DNA of 50,350 nucleotides from Candidatus Nitrosopelagicus sp. GTDB lineage: Archaea > Thermoproteota > Nitrososphaeria > Nitrososphaerales > Nitrosopumilaceae. The notes below the pieces were generated by a model. That model ran no database searches and was not told the origin of the DNA. It saw only the letters and a program-made list of their open reading frames with translations. The stretch lies in NCBI GenBank assembly GCA_028345095.1, contig JAOMCQ010000006.1, positions 1-50,350 on the forward strand. The letters are read 5' to 3'. Every line of letters starts with the position of its first letter. Within the stretch, counting starts at the first letter, position 1. Position numbers and translations under genes: made by a program. This document shows positions 9,148 through 17,906 of this stretch, in pieces.

Positions 9148-9456
9148 TTAGCCGAATAGAGAAGATAAGCCTTCCATTGCTGCTTCTTCTTGTTTCTCAC
9201 TTGGTGGTTCTGCTTTCTTTTCTTTTGGTGCATCTCCACTTGCTGCTGCATCTGCTGCTGGTGCTGCTGCTGCAACTGCTACGGGTGCTGCTTTTATTGC
9301 ATCTTCTATGTTAACATCAGCCAGTGATGCTACAAGTGCTTTGACTTGGGCTTCGTTGACTTCAGCGCCTGTTGCTTTAACTACGCTAGTAACGTTTGCT
9401 TCGTTGACTTCTTTTTCGAGTTTGTGCAACATCAATGCAGCGTAAACATATTCCAT
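9148..9456 (-). CDS. rpl12: 50S ribosomal protein L12 (P1/P2 type)
   Basis: Acidic stalk protein that recruits and activates translation GTPases. 102 residues from ATG 9456: an N-terminal helical dimerisation domain (MEYVYAALMLHKLEKEVN), an Ala-rich hinge (about 55-75), a charged linker, and the factor-binding tail EGLSSLFG. The in-frame TTG at 9462 would add only two residues; archaeal L12 proteins start MEY, and a TATA box 26 bases before the ATG supports 9456. It lies on the opposite strand to L10 and is apparently transcribed separately. Confidence 0.95.
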   Translation of the reverse strand: MEYVYAALMLHKLEKEVNEANVTSVVKATGAEVNEAQVKALVASLADVNIEDAIKAAPVAVAAAAPAADAAASGDAPKEKKAEPPSEKQEEAAMEGLSSLFG

Positions 9457-9477
9457 GTACAAAAAAGCCGTTAGGCA

Positions 9478-9486
9478 TAATAAAAA
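9478..9486 (-). promoter_or_regulatory. TATA box of rpl12
   Basis: TTTTTATTA on the minus strand is centred about 26 bases before the ATG at 9456. This spacing predicts a leaderless L12 transcript made independently of L1-L10. Confidence 0.6.
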
Positions 9487-9502
9487 GCTATCAAAATTTG
9501 CC

Positions 9503-10018
9503 TTAGATCAGAATCTTTAGACTTCGACAAACTGAATAGAGGTTTCGCTTCAAATCCTTATCATAAAGATTTTCCATCTTCTGTTTTAGGATTCTTTTTG
9601 CATGATCTTGATCTGTACCTTCTGGGAGAGATAACACATTATTGATTAATTCAGATAAAGATTCTCTAACCCAACCATCAAAAACGGTGAAAACTTTTTT
9701 TGAGATGAATTCAACTTTTTCAGAGCTGATATCTAGAACTTCCGTAAAATTTTCATATTCAATTCTATAGATTAATGCAAAAATACAATTTTCAGAAGTA
9801 GGATCAGTTAGAATTTCTTTTGAACGTGGACCTGCTTTTCCTTGAGATACTTTATTCTTTAGTCCAACCGGATTTACAAAAAAACCGTTTACGCCTATTT
9901 TATTTCCATCAACACCTGTAACAGTTCCAAATATAAGATTATGATAATCACCTTCATCTTTTCTGGAAGTAAATATGAAATCTCCCTCTTTTACTTCACC
10001 TTTTTTTCTTCCAAACAT
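9503..10018 (-). CDS. Conserved-looking protein of unknown function
   Basis: I do not recognise this family. From the ATG at 10018 it has 171 residues. The N-terminal half is beta-rich with small barrel-like features (GDFIFTSRKDEGDYHN, GTVTGVDGNKIGV). The C-terminal part is helical and Lys-rich, ending with CRSLKILI. No signal peptide or membrane segment is visible. The frame runs to a GTG at 10078, but a TTAAATATA box lies 25 bases before ATG 10018, so I prefer the shorter form. It is divergent from alaS; the N-terminus could suggest an RNA-binding or small barrel fold, but that is only an impression. Confidence 0.7.
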   Translation of the reverse strand: MFGRKKGEVKEGDFIFTSRKDEGDYHNLIFGTVTGVDGNKIGVNGFFVNPVGLKNKVSQGKAGPRSKEILTDPTSENCIFALIYRIEYENFTEVLDISSEKVEFISKKVFTVFDGWVRESLSELINNVLSLPEGTDQDHAKRILKQKMENLYDKDLKRNLYSVCRSLKILI

Positions 10019-10038
10019 GAAAAGTTTCTGCATTTTTC

Positions 10039-10047
10039 TATATTTAA
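10039..10047 (-). promoter_or_regulatory. TATA box of the unknown gene divergent from alaS
   Basis: Minus-strand TTAAATATA is centred 25 bases from ATG 10018. It decides the start of the gene because longer starts would place this box inside the coding region. Confidence 0.55.
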
Positions 10048-10065
10048 CGGTTGAATCGACAGTCC

Positions 10066-10073
10066 TTAATATC
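10066..10073 (+). promoter_or_regulatory. TATA box of alaS
   Basis: TTAATATC is centred about 24 bases before the GTG start at 10094, fitting leaderless transcription. Together with the box at 10039-10047 it makes a compact divergent promoter. Confidence 0.55.
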
Positions 10074-10093
10074 GGCACTAGGTCAAAAATTTA

Positions 10094-12787
10094 GTGAATA
10101 AAAAAGAGATTCTTGAGAAATTTTCAGCAGACCCTAAAAGGTATTACAACGTGAATCTATTCGAAGATCAAGGATTCGAACGTAGATCATGTAAGACATG
10201 TAACAGATATTTCTGGACTTTAGATGCAGAAAGAGAAAAGTGTCCAGACCATTCTGATGATACATATTCATTCATTGGAGATCCACCAACATCAAAAAGA
10301 TTTGATTACACACAATCATGGAAAGAGGTTGAATCATTTTTTGTTAAAAATAATCATACATCGATTAATAGATATCCAGTTGTATGTAGATGGAGAGACG
10401 ATCTTTATTTTACAATTGCATCAATTGTTGATTTTCAAAGAGTTATGGGAAGTAAAGTTATATTTGAATTTCCTGCAAATCCACTTGTTGTCCCACAAAC
10501 ATGTTTAAGATTTAAGGATTTAGAAAATGTTGGAGTAACCGGTAGACATTTTTCATCATTTTGTATGATAGGACAACATAGTATTCCAAATGAAAATGGT
10601 TACTGGAAAGATGAATGTGTTAATCTTGATTTTAATTTATTGACACAACAATTTGGAATTGCAAAAAAAGAAATTACATTTGTAGAAGATGTGTGGGAAG
10701 GTGGAGGTTCGTTTGGTTCATCATTAGAGTATTTTGTAAGAGGTTTAGAACTTGGTAATGCAGTATTTACAGAATTTCAAGGTGATCTTTCAAATTACAA
10801 AACACTTGATCAAAGAATAATTGACATGGGTGCAGGTCTTGAAAGATTTGCATGGATTACAATGGGAACACCTACAGCATACGATTGTTGTTTTGGACCA
10901 ATTACTCAAAAATTAATTCAAAACGCAGGGATAGATACAGATTCCTCAATACTCGTCCCATATTTCACCGAAATAGCAAAGAATTTGGAATTGTACGAAG
11001 ATTTATCTCATGTAAGGAAAAATGCTATCAAAACAACAGGATTGTCAGATGAACAGATTAATCGAATTATTACTCCATTAGAAGGAATTTATCTAATAAT
11101 TGATCATATTAGAACACTAATCTTTGCAATTTCAGATGGTGCACTTCCTAGTAATGTAGGAGGAGGATATAATCTTCGAATAATGCTGAGAAGAATTGTT
11201 TCAACCATGGATAGATTGAAATTAAAATTTGACTTGAATGAAATAATAGACATACAAATCGATTATTTGAAAAATACATACCCAGAATTAGAAAAAACTA
11301 GAGAAGATGTCAAAGAGATAATATCAATTGAAACAGGAAGATATGATAGTTCAAAACAAAGAATGCAAAAAATTGTTAGTAAATTAGATAAAGAACCAAA
11401 AGTTGAAGATTTGATAACACTTTATGAATCAGATGGAGTTACACCAGAATATCTAAAAGAAATGAAAGTGATATCAGAAATTCCATCAACATTTTATGCA
11501 AAACTTTCTGATTTACACCAATCTAAAAAACAAAAAGAACAAGTAAACTTACCACTAGAAGGAATTCCCGATACAGAACTTCTATTCTATGGAGATGATC
11601 CAAGAGAATTTGATGCAGAAGTTTTGAAATCATTTGAAAATTTTGTTATTTTAGATAAAACTGCATTTTATGCAAGGGGAGGTGGTCAAGAACCGGATAA
11701 GGGAGACATCGGAGGTCAAGAAATTATGGACATTACAAAACATGGAAACATTATAGTTCATGAAATTAAAGGAGATGTTCCAAAAGAAGGAGATACAGTT
11801 TCTTGTACAGTAGATGCAAAGAGAAGAGATGGAATTACAAAAAACCATACAAGTACACATATTATCAATACTTCAGCAAGAAGTGTTCTAGGTTCATGGG
11901 TATGGCAACACTCGGCATTTAAAGAAGAAGATCATGCAAGACTTGACATTACACATCATTCTGCATTAACAAATGATGATGTTAAAAAAATTGAAGATGC
12001 TGCCAACTCAATTATTGGAAAATCTATACCAGTTAAAATCGAAAATTTTGATCGTGGTACTGCAGAACAAAAATATGGATTTAGAATTTATCAAGGAGGA
12101 GTTGTTCCTGTAAAATCAGTCAGAATTGTGTCAATAGGTGATTTAGACATAGAAGCATGCGGCGGAACACATGTAGCGAATACATCAGATATTGAACAGA
12201 TAAAGATTACAAAAACAAAAAGAATTCAAGATGGAGTCGTAAGAATTGAGTTTGTTTCAGGAGATAGTGCAAAAGAATTTGTAAAAAAGAAACAACAGGA
12301 TTCAGAAAGTAAAGAAAAAGAAGAAAAAATGAAAGAAGAAGAAAAAGGAAAAAGAATAGAACAAAGACAACTTGCTAAAGAAAGAATACCAGTCATAGCA
12401 AAATCACTATTAGAATGTAAACAAGGAACAATTACCGTGGATGACATTACAATGAAATTAGCAGCTTCCGGGAAAGCAAACTTTTGTTATTCAACAAGCG
12501 ATAACTATGATGACGTTTTTCATATTGGATTGGGTGAAGTTCTCTGTAAGGCAGATCCAAAATTGGTGTATTGTGGATTATTTGAACAGGGGGAGAAGAT
12601 CCGAGTAATAGTTTACTCAGGAGAAAATATATCAAAAGAGAAGAGTGCCGGAGAAATTGTCAAGAGTATTTCTCAAATTTTAGGAGGCGCCGGAGGAGGA
12701 AGTCCAAAATTTGCTCAAGGTGGAGGAATAAACAAATCAAAGAAAGAAGATGCAATTAAAAATGCGAAGTCCATGATTATCGAATAG
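10094..12787 (+). CDS. alaS: Alanyl-tRNA synthetase
   Basis: Charges tRNA-Ala. 897 residues with the archaeal N-terminal extension (Cys-rich SCKTCNRYFWTLDAEREKCPDH, about 31-52). Next come the class II catalytic core with VCRWRDDLYF, GAGLERFAW and SNVGGGYNLR, and the editing domain with GGGQEPDKG, HTSTHIIN and the CGGTH zinc motif. Last is a Glu/Lys-rich coiled coil (about 730-765) and a C-terminal domain with a Gly-rich GGAGGGSPKFAQGGG. The start is GTG. Ten bases separate it from leuS, so the two synthetases are probably co-transcribed. Confidence 0.97.
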   Translation: MNKKEILEKFSADPKRYYNVNLFEDQGFERRSCKTCNRYFWTLDAEREKCPDHSDDTYSFIGDPPTSKRFDYTQSWKEVESFFVKNNHTSINRYPVVCRWRDDLYFTIASIVDFQRVMGSKVIFEFPANPLVVPQTCLRFKDLENVGVTGRHFSSFCMIGQHSIPNENGYWKDECVNLDFNLLTQQFGIAKKEITFVEDVWEGGGSFGSSLEYFVRGLELGNAVFTEFQGDLSNYKTLDQRIIDMGAGLERFAWITMGTPTAYDCCFGPITQKLIQNAGIDTDSSILVPYFTEIAKNLELYEDLSHVRKNAIKTTGLSDEQINRIITPLEGIYLIIDHIRTLIFAISDGALPSNVGGGYNLRIMLRRIVSTMDRLKLKFDLNEIIDIQIDYLKNTYPELEKTREDVKEIISIETGRYDSSKQRMQKIVSKLDKEPKVEDLITLYESDGVTPEYLKEMKVISEIPSTFYAKLSDLHQSKKQKEQVNLPLEGIPDTELLFYGDDPREFDAEVLKSFENFVILDKTAFYARGGGQEPDKGDIGGQEIMDITKHGNIIVHEIKGDVPKEGDTVSCTVDAKRRDGITKNHTSTHIINTSARSVLGSWVWQHSAFKEEDHARLDITHHSALTNDDVKKIEDAANSIIGKSIPVKIENFDRGTAEQKYGFRIYQGGVVPVKSVRIVSIGDLDIEACGGTHVANTSDIEQIKITKTKRIQDGVVRIEFVSGDSAKEFVKKKQQDSESKEKEEKMKEEEKGKRIEQRQLAKERIPVIAKSLLECKQGTITVDDITMKLAASGKANFCYSTSDNYDDVFHIGLGEVLCKADPKLVYCGLFEQGEKIRVIVYSGENISKEKSAGEIVKSISQILGGAGGGSPKFAQGGGINKSKKEDAIKNAKSMIIE

Positions 12788-12796
12788 GTAAACAAG

Positions 12797-15667
12797 ATGG
12801 AAATAAACTGGAATCAACTAGATGAAAAATGGAGAAAAAGGTGGCAAGAAACTAAAGACTTTGAAACAAATCCTAATGAAAAACCAAAAAAATTCATTAC
12901 AGTTGCATACCCATATCCAAATTCACCTCAACATATAGGACATGGGCGAACATACACACTAGCCGATGTTCATGCAAGATTTTACAGAATGAAAGGGTAC
13001 AATGTATTATTCCCAATGGGATTTCATTACACTGGAACTCCTGTTCTTGGAATGGCAAAAAGAATTCAAGCAGAGGAAAAAGAGATACTTGATGGATTAC
13101 GAAACGTATACCATGTTCCAGAAGATGCAATCAAAACATTTGTGGAACCAATTAAAATTGCAGACTATTTCCATGAAGAAATAAAATCTGGAATGATAGA
13201 AATGGGTTATTCCATTGACTGGAGACGGGAATTTACAACTATAGTTCCAGGTTATCAGAAATTTATCGAGTGGCAGATTACTACTTTACGAGATAATGGT
13301 AAGATTATTCAGGGTTCTCATCCAGTAGGATGGTGTCCCGTTGACCAAAACCCAGTATCACAACATGATACAATGGGCGATGTTGAACCAAAGATTAATG
13401 CTGAAAACTACCTTGTCAAATTTAGACTAGATGAATATGTATTCCCAATTACAACATTAAGACCTGAGACAATTTTTGGTATTACAAATCTCTGGGTTAA
13501 TCCAAATACAATATACAAAAAAATTAAAGTAGATGATGAAAAGTGGATTGTTTCACAAGAGTGTGCAGAAAAATTAGAATTTTTTGGAAAAGAAATTGTA
13601 ATTGAAGAAGACATCAAAGGAACAAATCTAATAGGTAAATTTGCAAAAGCACCACATACAGAACAAGAAATTCCAATTTTTGAAGCAGAGTTTGTTGAGT
13701 CAGGAATTGGAACAGGTTTGGTGATGTCAGTACCAGCACATGCACCTAAAGATTATCAAGCATTAATGGATTTAAAATCAAAAAATAACGAGCTAGCATC
13801 TAAAATTGAACCAATCCCAATCATAGTGACAGAAGGGTATGGAAAGATTCCAGCAAAAGATGTGTGTGAAAAATTAGGGGTTACTGATCAAATAGATATT
13901 AAATTAGAAGAAGCAACTGAAGAGTTGTATCTCAAGGAGTTTGGTAATGGAAAATTAAATGAAAAATGTGGAGATTTCGTTAATGAGAAAGTAGAATTTG
14001 GACGGAATAAAGTTAGAGATTGGTTAAAAGATAAAAACCAATTGGAGTCATTCCCTACCCTTCAAAATGCTCCAATTAGATGTCGATGTGGAGCCGAATG
14101 TGTTGTTAAAATCTTGAACAACCAATGGTTTCTCAATTATGGAGATGAAGAATGGAAAAAAGTGGCAAGAAACTGTCTTGATAGCATGAATATTCTTCCA
14201 AATAAAATCAAAACAGAATTTCATGATGTAATTAATTGGTTACACGAGCGAGCATGTGCAAGACAACAAGGACTTGGAACTAAACTTCCGTGGGATAGGG
14301 ATTGGATTGTTGAGTCATTATCAGATAGTGTCATTTACATGGCATACTATACGTTATCACGATTTGTAAATGATGGAACAGTAGAAGCAGATAATCTCAC
14401 CAAAGAATTCTTCGACTATGTTTTCTTAGATAAAGGAGAGTTAGGAGTAGTTGTAAGTTCTTCCAACCTCAGCGAAGATATTATTAATACAATGAAAGAA
14501 GAATTCCAGTATTTCTATCCAGTTGATGCAAGACATTCAGGTCGAGATTTAGTACAGAATCACCTGTCATTTTTTGTTTTGAATCATGCTGCAATCTTTG
14601 ATGAAAAATTATGGCCCAAGGAAATTGTAGTCAATGGTTCTGTCATGATGGATGGAGCTAAAATGTCTAAGAGCATGGGGAATATCATTCCACTTCGTAC
14701 TGCAATCCGAGATCACGGTGCAGACCCAATTAGATTAGCAATAATTTCATCAGCTGAGCTACTCCAAGATGCTGATTTTAACATTGAATCAGTTTCAGGT
14801 ATTAAAAATAAATTAGAATCATTATTAGACGAATGCTCTATTCTGAAAAAAGGTGAAATTGGAGATTTACAAACAGAAGACAAGTGGATTTTATCCAAAA
14901 CTCAAAGCAAGATTGAAGAAATTACAGAAGCTGTAGAAAAAATGAGACTGAGAGAAGCATTACATGATATTTTATTTACATTTGAGAGTGATTTAAGCTG
15001 GTACCAAAAAAGAATTCAAGCTAAAAAAAGAGACAATGTCTCAGGTATTTTACATCAGATAAATTCAGCTAGAGTTGCAATGCTTTCTCCATTTGCACCA
15101 CATGTAGCAGAAGAGATGTGGGAAAAATTGGGAAATGTGGAACTAGTATCAAAATCATCTTGGCCAGAATATTCTCCAGATAAAGTTGATACAAGTATAA
15201 TTCAATCTGAAGAATTGTTAAAGTCAACTATAGAAGATATTGCAAATATCCTCAAAGTTACAAAAATTTCTCCGCAAAAAATTGTAATCTATGTAAATTC
15301 AGATGATATGAAATCAAAAATCTATCGAAAAATTTTGAGCGTGATGGTAGGAGGTCAAAATAACATGGGAGTTGTGATGAAAGAATTGATTGCAGATCCT
15401 AAAACTACTGATGCAAAAAAGATCCCAGACTATGTTCAAAAAGTAATCAAGGACTTACATTCAGAATCAGAATCAATCAAGAAGATGAAACTGGAATCAG
15501 AGTCATTTAATGAAAAGGAATTTCTGTTGTCAGAATTATCTAGTATTGGAAGAAAAGAGTTTGGAGTAGAGATTCAAGTGTACTCTGAATCAGATAATGA
15601 TGTTTATGATCCTAAAGGAAAAGCAAGACATGCAAGACCATACAAACCAGCAATTTTGATTGAATAA
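12797..15667 (+). CDS. leuS: Leucyl-tRNA synthetase
   Basis: Charges tRNA-Leu. 956 residues, the archaeal/eukaryal form. Class I signatures are HIGHG (about 47-51, in PYPNSPQHIGHG) and KMSKS (in DGAKMSKSMGN, about residue 620). The CP1 editing domain includes the TTLRPETIFG threonine-rich motif, and an anticodon-binding helical bundle follows (SPFAPHVAEEMWEKLG). The C-terminal extension binds the tRNA-Leu long variable arm. It is the second gene of an alaS-leuS pair. Confidence 0.97.
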   Translation: MEINWNQLDEKWRKRWQETKDFETNPNEKPKKFITVAYPYPNSPQHIGHGRTYTLADVHARFYRMKGYNVLFPMGFHYTGTPVLGMAKRIQAEEKEILDGLRNVYHVPEDAIKTFVEPIKIADYFHEEIKSGMIEMGYSIDWRREFTTIVPGYQKFIEWQITTLRDNGKIIQGSHPVGWCPVDQNPVSQHDTMGDVEPKINAENYLVKFRLDEYVFPITTLRPETIFGITNLWVNPNTIYKKIKVDDEKWIVSQECAEKLEFFGKEIVIEEDIKGTNLIGKFAKAPHTEQEIPIFEAEFVESGIGTGLVMSVPAHAPKDYQALMDLKSKNNELASKIEPIPIIVTEGYGKIPAKDVCEKLGVTDQIDIKLEEATEELYLKEFGNGKLNEKCGDFVNEKVEFGRNKVRDWLKDKNQLESFPTLQNAPIRCRCGAECVVKILNNQWFLNYGDEEWKKVARNCLDSMNILPNKIKTEFHDVINWLHERACARQQGLGTKLPWDRDWIVESLSDSVIYMAYYTLSRFVNDGTVEADNLTKEFFDYVFLDKGELGVVVSSSNLSEDIINTMKEEFQYFYPVDARHSGRDLVQNHLSFFVLNHAAIFDEKLWPKEIVVNGSVMMDGAKMSKSMGNIIPLRTAIRDHGADPIRLAIISSAELLQDADFNIESVSGIKNKLESLLDECSILKKGEIGDLQTEDKWILSKTQSKIEEITEAVEKMRLREALHDILFTFESDLSWYQKRIQAKKRDNVSGILHQINSARVAMLSPFAPHVAEEMWEKLGNVELVSKSSWPEYSPDKVDTSIIQSEELLKSTIEDIANILKVTKISPQKIVIYVNSDDMKSKIYRKILSVMVGGQNNMGVVMKELIADPKTTDAKKIPDYVQKVIKDLHSESESIKKMKLESESFNEKEFLLSELSSIGRKEFGVEIQVYSESDNDVYDPKGKARHARPYKPAILIE

Positions 15668-15710
15668 AACTGGAATTGTATTTATTAGGTTAATGAACTA
15701 ATTAGATCAA

Positions 15711-16724
15711 ATGAAAATTGCAGTTATGGGAATGGGAGTTGCAGGAAGTTATCTCATGGCTAGATTAAAAAATTCTGAACACGAAGTAGTAGGATATGAA
15801 AGAATGGTTGAAGAAAGACATGATTCAATTTGTGCATGGGGTACAATAAAAGATGAATTAACTAATTTTTGTAAAAAAACTGGTAGAAATTTTAATGATT
15901 TCTTAATTCATGATGGTAAAAATATGCATGTCAAAATGAACAATGATGTAAAATTTGATATTGGTTTGAAAGGATTATGCACTTATAATAAATTAGGATT
16001 GATTAAAGATTTCATTAAAGATTGTAATGTAATTTATGGTGAAGCTCCACCGTTAACAGATCTTGAAAAAGAATATGATATGATAGTAGATTGTACAGGA
16101 TTTCATAGAGTATATTTACCAAAAATGGAACAAGATTTCTTTTTACCAACATACGAGTATAAAGTTGAATATGAAAATGGTGTGCCTTACGATGATTTTT
16201 ACATTGAACCATTTCCAGGCATGTCAGGATACTTTTGGTACTTTCCATTAGGAGACAAATTTGCACACATTGGTGCAGGCGATTACAATAAGAATCACGT
16301 TAAGGCAACAGATGCATTTTTAGAAAAACATGGAGGAAAAATAGTTGCAACAAAAGGACGACCAATTAGATTGGCAACTCCAGACAGATGCAAGCCATAT
16401 TATTCTGGAAAAGTTGTGGGTGTTGGAGAATCAATTGGAACAGTTTATGCATTATTAGGAGAAGGAATTATTCCTTCAATGCAATGCGTTGATATTTTCT
16501 TAGAAAATATGCACGATTTCAAGGCATATGAAAAAGCAGTTGAGAAACATTACAAAGTTTATGCCAAAGTTTTCAATTTTGTAAGAGCAAAAATTCATCA
16601 TGATTTCAATTTCTTAAAAGCACTACCAGACTTTATAGCAATATTCAGATATATGAAAAAGAATGAAGATAGATTTGGAATGCATATTAAAATTGCAGAT
16701 TTAATGAAAGTAGCAAAAGCCTAG
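15711..16724 (+). CDS. Geranylgeranyl reductase family FAD-dependent oxidoreductase
   Basis: 337 residues. An N-terminal dinucleotide-binding motif MGMGVAGSYLMARL (about 6-19) is followed by the acidic strand end YERM. A central DMIVDCTG and a region with WYFPLGDKFAHIGAGDY match the GGR-type flavoprotein layout, as does GVGESIGTVYALLGEGI near residue 240, the second FAD-binding motif. Members saturate isoprenoid chains of archaeal lipids. The protein is shorter than typical 390-450 residue reductases, so the exact substrate is uncertain. It has its own TATA-like GTATTTATT near 15680. Confidence 0.75.
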   Translation: MKIAVMGMGVAGSYLMARLKNSEHEVVGYERMVEERHDSICAWGTIKDELTNFCKKTGRNFNDFLIHDGKNMHVKMNNDVKFDIGLKGLCTYNKLGLIKDFIKDCNVIYGEAPPLTDLEKEYDMIVDCTGFHRVYLPKMEQDFFLPTYEYKVEYENGVPYDDFYIEPFPGMSGYFWYFPLGDKFAHIGAGDYNKNHVKATDAFLEKHGGKIVATKGRPIRLATPDRCKPYYSGKVVGVGESIGTVYALLGEGIIPSMQCVDIFLENMHDFKAYEKAVEKHYKVYAKVFNFVRAKIHHDFNFLKALPDFIAIFRYMKKNEDRFGMHIKIADLMKVAKA

Positions 16725-17425
16725 GACATACTAAGAGAACCAAAACCATCCTTTAAAGTTCGACTTGATTTCATATTATAATCATAAATTGTTGTAGAAT
16801 AATCATCTAAGACATCTTTCATCGAATCTAGTGATTCAGAAAGATAGAATCCAGGACAATCTCCAGTGAATTGGAATGTTGCATGAACACGTGCACGTCC
16901 CTTTTCATTTTGTGCCCATGTTGAAAATGGATACATGTAACAAACACCTGGACGAGTAGGATGTATTCCACATCCACCCTCATCGTCTAAAAATCTACAA
17001 GAAATGTGTGTTCCATCATCAGCTTCAGTTTCATCAATTTTTCTTTTGAGACTAACATTAGTCATAACAGAAAATCCACCAGATGGGGTAGGTTCATCAT
17101 GAGTTGCAACTAATGTTTCATTTTTTATAAAATCAGATGTTTTTTGGTATTTCAGACCTTGTCCAATTTGTATTAAATCATCAGATGTAAGAGGTAAACG
17201 TCCTTGTCTATCACAACAATTATGACAATCGGGCCAATAACATTTCCATAAAATATATTTTTTTTCTTTTGGTAAGTATGGAATATGAAATACAACATTT
17301 TTTACAATTAATGTGAAATCTGTAACATCATTATATTTTCCAAGAACAAAATCATGTAAAATTGGATCAACATCCCAATCTTTTTCAAGTAATTCTAAAG
17401 ACTCTTGTATTTCTTTTTGAGACAT
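16721..17425 (-). CDS. YkgJ-family cysteine cluster protein
   Basis: 234 residues. It has the CxxCxxxC-type cluster characteristic of the YkgJ/UPF0153 family: CYWPDCHNCC at about 62-71, then CRFLDDEGGCGIHPTRPGVCYMYPF at about 144-168 and a later CPGF. These cysteines probably bind zinc or an iron-sulphur cluster. The biochemical role of the family is not established. The 3' end overlaps the convergent flavoprotein gene by 4 bases. It is divergent from the winged-helix gene with 32 bases between starts. Confidence 0.8.
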   Translation of the reverse strand: MSQKEIQESLELLEKDWDVDPILHDFVLGKYNDVTDFTLIVKNVVFHIPYLPKEKKYILWKCYWPDCHNCCDRQGRLPLTSDDLIQIGQGLKYQKTSDFIKNETLVATHDEPTPSGGFSVMTNVSLKRKIDETEADDGTHISCRFLDDEGGCGIHPTRPGVCYMYPFSTWAQNEKGRARVHATFQFTGDCPGFYLSESLDSMKDVLDDYSTTIYDYNMKSSRTLKDGFGSLSMS

Positions 17426-17457
17426 TATTTCTTATATTCATAAAGTTTGATATTATA

Positions 17458-17778
17458 ATGTTGAGTGAAAAAGGTAAATATGCATCAGCAACTGAGAATA
17501 GGAGATTTGTATGGAAGGAAATTGTCTGGCCACTCATTATAGAAGTTAATGATGCAGAATTCACTCTATTACAATATCAGAAAAAACGTGATAAGGTTTG
17601 TGAAGAATATGGAATTTCAGTGAATATATTATCAAGAGGATTAGCATCATTAATTCAAAGAGGATTACTTTACAAAGAAAGACAATCATACTTTATTCAC
17701 TTCAGATTAATTCCATATATGCGATTAAAGGCAGAAGTTGATTATGGAACTGCGCTGCATGAAATTAAGATAAGATAA
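17458..17778 (+). CDS. Small winged-helix-like DNA-binding protein
   Basis: 106 residues from ATG 17458. The arrangement YGISVNILSRGLASLIQRGLLYKERQSY looks like the recognition helix and wing of a winged helix-turn-helix, preceded by helices (EFTLLQYQKKRDKVCEE). The open frame extends 32 codons upstream, but that part is antisense to the start of the YkgJ-type gene and has no coding logic. A TTATATTC box lies about 24 bases before ATG 17458, supporting this start. The target is unknown. Confidence 0.7.
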   Translation: MLSEKGKYASATENRRFVWKEIVWPLIIEVNDAEFTLLQYQKKRDKVCEEYGISVNILSRGLASLIQRGLLYKERQSYFIHFRLIPYMRLKAEVDYGTALHEIKIR

Positions 17779-17792
17779 GTTATACAATAATG

Positions 17793-17800
17793 AATATATT
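17793..17800 (+). promoter_or_regulatory. TATA box of tRNA-Gln
   Basis: AATATATT is centred about 28 bases before the mature tRNA 5' end at 17825, the normal archaeal spacing. Confidence 0.6.
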
Positions 17801-17824
17801 CAAACATTTTGTAATTTTCTATAT

Positions 17825-17896
17825 AGCCCGGTAGTGTAGCGGCAAGCATAGGGGCCCCTGGAGCCTTTGACCTCGGTTCGAGTCCGGGCCGGGCTA
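17825..17896 (+). tRNA. tRNA-Gln (anticodon CTG)
   Basis: A full cloverleaf can be drawn. The acceptor is AGCCCGG/CCGGGCT with discriminator A. The D stem is GTGT/GCAT with G-T pairs, the anticodon stem GGGGC/GCCTT with two outer G-T pairs, the loop CCCTGGA, the T stem CTCGG/CCGGG and the T loop TTCGAGT. The anticodon is CTG (17858-17860). The acceptor sequence is typical of archaeal tRNA-Gln. Position 33, nearly always U, is C here. CCA is not encoded and no intron is seen. It lies convergent to rps7, 10 bases from its stop. Confidence 0.9.
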
Positions 17897-17906
17897 CTGT
17901 AATTAA

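Noticed and set aside
17362-17457. N-terminal extension of the winged-helix gene
   Set aside because: It overlaps the YkgJ-type gene on the other strand and is hydrophobic without pattern; the TATA box supports the later ATG.
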